This document shows positions 16,534-18,106 of a DNA stretch of 18,106 nucleotides, one piece after another. This stretch comes from CAZAYP01 sp964489425 [NCBI: uncultured Verrucomicrobiota bacterium] (lineage in GTDB: Bacteria; Verrucomicrobiota; Kiritimatiellia; RZYC01), in the NCBI GenBank assembly GCA_964489425.1, contig CAZAYP010000093.1, forward strand, positions 1 to 18,106, written 5' to 3'. A program made the translations under genes and the position numbers. Position 1 is the stretch's first letter, and the number at the start of each line of letters is the position of its first letter. The notes beneath the pieces are model-generated. The model saw only the letters and a program-made list of their open reading frames with translations, was not told the DNA's origin and made no database searches.

Positions 16534-17454
16534 TTACACAGGTTGCAGGCCGGCGTGACGAAGCGCGTCATTAACAGCCGCAACCGCATCGTCCCGGAGC
16601 ACGTCTAGGACAGACTGCAACGGTGGCGGAATCTGCAAAAGTCCTCCGGATTGCTGAATAATGGTTTGCCCGAGGTTCTGCTGGAACTGTTCGCGGAGCT
16701 GTTGAAGTGCTTCGTCGGCAACGCGCAAGTAGTCACTGACTGGTTTACTGGCTAAGGCCCGCCGACCGCCAATCGCCTTGCGAATCACCTGGCGTGTCTC
16801 CCGGTCCTTGAGTTCTCCTGTGTTGATTGCGTGCTGGGTGTCCTTCAACGCTTGGATGAACTCTGCCGGCGTTTCCTGGTAAATCGGCGTCCGAAAGGCT
16901 GCGCGAGCAAATGCCTCTCCGAGCATCTCCAGAATGATCTTGTCCTGATCGTCCGAGGAACGGACTTGGATGACCTGATTGTAATACCACCGCTGAAGGT
17001 CGTGGTTGCGGTTCAGGTCAGTAATGAAATCATCCCAAAACCAAACTTGGATACCGAACGAGCCGGCCTTTCGTGATTTGGCGTCACGTTTGAGTGCGTA
17101 GCTCTGAATTGACGCATCCCGCTTGGCAGTGGTGGCAAGAATCCATATGTCTATCTGGGGTTGAAACTTGGACGCATTCTCGATTTCTTGGTCGAGATGC
17201 TTCCGCAGTATCTTCCCACCCGGACGGGGATGGTTGTTCTCATCGAGTTCATCCATCCGCTTGCATTGTATCCCAATCAATCTTCCGTTCCCACCTTCGC
17301 GGCCAAAGACATCGACCCCGTTTTGTGCCTGTCCTGATCGGCCAAACTTAGTTGGCTTAGGATCCCCGAAGACAGCCCGAAACACGCCTTCTGTGAGATC
17401 CTCAAATTGCTGCCAGTAAAGAGGAGGTTGAAAACACTGCGTGATGGTGCTCAT
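16534..17454 (-). CDS. Mrr-like PD-(D/E)xK nuclease-domain protein in the type I R-M operon
   Basis: This 306-residue protein has an N-terminal nuclease core like that of Mrr restriction proteins: FEDLTEGVF (17-25, E19), GVDVFGRE (46-53, D48) and GIQCKR (61-66, Q63-x-K65). This D...QxK form is typical of Mrr-like nucleases. It continues with DIWILATTAKRD (102-113) and IQVWFWDDF (135-143). The C-terminal half is helical, with a Q-rich coil at about residues 230-260, and has no recognised domain. Its ATG overlaps the hsdS stop (ATGA), and hsdR starts 27 bp downstream, so it is embedded in the operon. It may be an extra effector that cuts modified or invading DNA, or a modulator of the complex; the sequence does not decide. 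Confidence 0.72.
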   Translation of the reverse strand: MSTITQCFQPPLYWQQFEDLTEGVFRAVFGDPKPTKFGRSGQAQNGVDVFGREGGNGRLIGIQCKRMDELDENNHPRPGGKILRKHLDQEIENASKFQPQIDIWILATTAKRDASIQSYALKRDAKSRKAGSFGIQVWFWDDFITDLNRNHDLQRWYYNQVIQVRSSDDQDKIILEMLGEAFARAAFRTPIYQETPAEFIQALKDTQHAINTGELKDRETRQVIRKAIGGRRALASKPVSDYLRVADEALQQLREQFQQNLGQTIIQQSGGLLQIPPPLQSVLDVLRDDAVAAVNDALRHAGLQPV

Positions 17455-18106
17455 ATCAATCTCGTCCTTCCGGTGAGGAGTTCCTGCATCATGGCCTGCT
17501 TGAGGGCGCGTGTCTTCTCCCGCCGCTGCTCCAGCACCGCCAGCTCCCCGTCCATCTCCGTCAGCACCGACGCGATGGCGGTTTGTTCGGGGTGGGGTGG
17601 CAATGGCAGCTCTACTTTCTCAACATGAGACGGTCCAAAGTTCAATTGAGCCGAGCCAGTCGCTTGCGGAGCAATTTGGCGTTTGAATGAATCGCCCATA
17701 AGGAAATGACAAAAGTAATCCCGGACAAGGTGCTCTTGGCGCGGCTTGAACCTCATCGTGCTTGTGTTCATACAGAAAGGAAGGTGCGCCGGATTAACGA
17801 CTGCGACCTTTTCGTGAAACTTCTCCACGGAAATCCCGGAGCACGCGATCACGATGTCTCCTGAATCCGCCAAAAAGTGGGCGTATGCTCCGTGCGCTTC
17901 AGCGTCGGAAATGAATCGATCAGTGGTGTCGAGGTTGATTCTGCCTCGGAAGATATTTGTTCCGTTCAGCAGTTTGACGCCAGTGCTGGTGAACTGAGTG
18001 TTTCGGACTCCCGGTCCTTCCTGAAACCAGCAAACTTCTGGGACGCGCTTGACCTCCCACTCGCCGTGGAAGCCGGGGAGGCGGGTTTGGCCGGTGAGGA
18101 GTTGCT
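17451..18106 (-). CDS. hsdS: Type I restriction enzyme specificity subunit (HsdS), C-terminal part
   Basis: The frame is open from the stop at 17451 to the window edge, giving about 217 residues; the N-terminal part lies outside. At the edge it reads QLLTGQTRLPGFHGEW, the central conserved helix end. Then comes a second target-recognition domain (WFQEGPGVRN, LLNGTNI, SGDIVIACSG, LPLPPHPEQTAIA), and finally the conserved coiled helix ending QELLTGRTRLI. The repeated LLTG(Q/R)TRL at the ends of the two conserved helices is the internal symmetry expected of HsdS. The domain recognises half of a bipartite DNA site. An internal TTG at 17873 could be mistaken for a start, but homology continues upstream of it. 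The stop overlaps the Mrr-like gene. Confidence 0.93.
   Translation of the reverse strand, partial: QLLTGQTRLPGFHGEWEVKRVPEVCWFQEGPGVRNTQFTSTGVKLLNGTNIFRGRINLDTTDRFISDAEAHGAYAHFLADSGDIVIACSGISVEKFHEKVAVVNPAHLPFCMNTSTMRFKPRQEHLVRDYFCHFLMGDSFKRQIAPQATGSAQLNFGPSHVEKVELPLPPHPEQTAIASVLTEMDGELAVLEQRREKTRALKQAMMQELLTGRTRLI

Noticed and set aside
17451-17873. Short HsdS starting at TTG 17873
   Set aside because: The same frame stays open to the window edge and encodes conserved HsdS residues upstream, so this is an internal codon.

Overview
GC-rich, densely packed bacterial DNA. The window holds two unrelated blocks that converge near position 12,600. Taxonomy cannot be read directly. The lectin-fold paralogs, an Hsp70/GrpE pair inside an accessory cluster and GC-rich REP-like intergenic hairpins would fit the Planctomycetes/Verrucomicrobia/Lentisphaerae/Kiritimatiellota group, but this is a weak inference.

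Block 1 (1-12449, all + strand) looks like one long accessory operon or tight cluster. In order: the 3' end of an FGE-sulfatase/C-type-lectin-fold protein; a GrpE-like exchange factor; an Hsp70-like ATPase with a short substrate domain; a Ycf46-like AAA+ ATPase; a Ycf35/DUF1257 protein; a DUF2997 small protein; a second Ycf46-like AAA+ ATPase; an NrdG-like radical-SAM protein; three more FGE-fold paralogs; and a Ser/Thr kinase fused to a third Ycf46-like AAA+ module. Several junctions overlap (GTGA at 4849, ATGA at 9034, 8 nt at 7083), which suggests translational coupling.

The most striking signal is at the C-termini of the four FGE-fold genes. The framework is nearly constant, but the last ~126 bp vary almost only at the first and second positions of codons ending in C, and most copies then end in an invariant block. 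This is the signature of adenine-directed mutagenesis of AAC codons by a diversity-generating retroelement (DGR). I therefore call four variable regions (111-236, 7776-7901, 8729-8847, 9676-9801). No reverse transcriptase, Avd or template repeat is visible, so the retroelement would have to lie outside and act in trans. The copies lack the catalytic cysteine pair of true formylglycine-generating enzymes, so they are best read as diversified ligand binders.

Working model (inference): hypervariable lectin-fold receptors are folded or remodelled by a private Hsp70/GrpE and AAA+ machine. The kinase-AAA fusion converts recognition into phosphorylation, and the radical-SAM protein supplies a redox or activation step. 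The kinase has a WNK-like arrangement: cysteine at the usual beta3 lysine and a lysine in the glycine loop.

Block 2 (12695-18106, all - strand) is part of a type I restriction-modification island: hsdS (cut by the window edge), an Mrr-like nuclease gene, hsdR, and a YgjP-like zinc metallopeptidase gene. hsdM is not in the window. The 245 bp between the blocks carry a strong hairpin (12605-12623) that could be a shared terminator.
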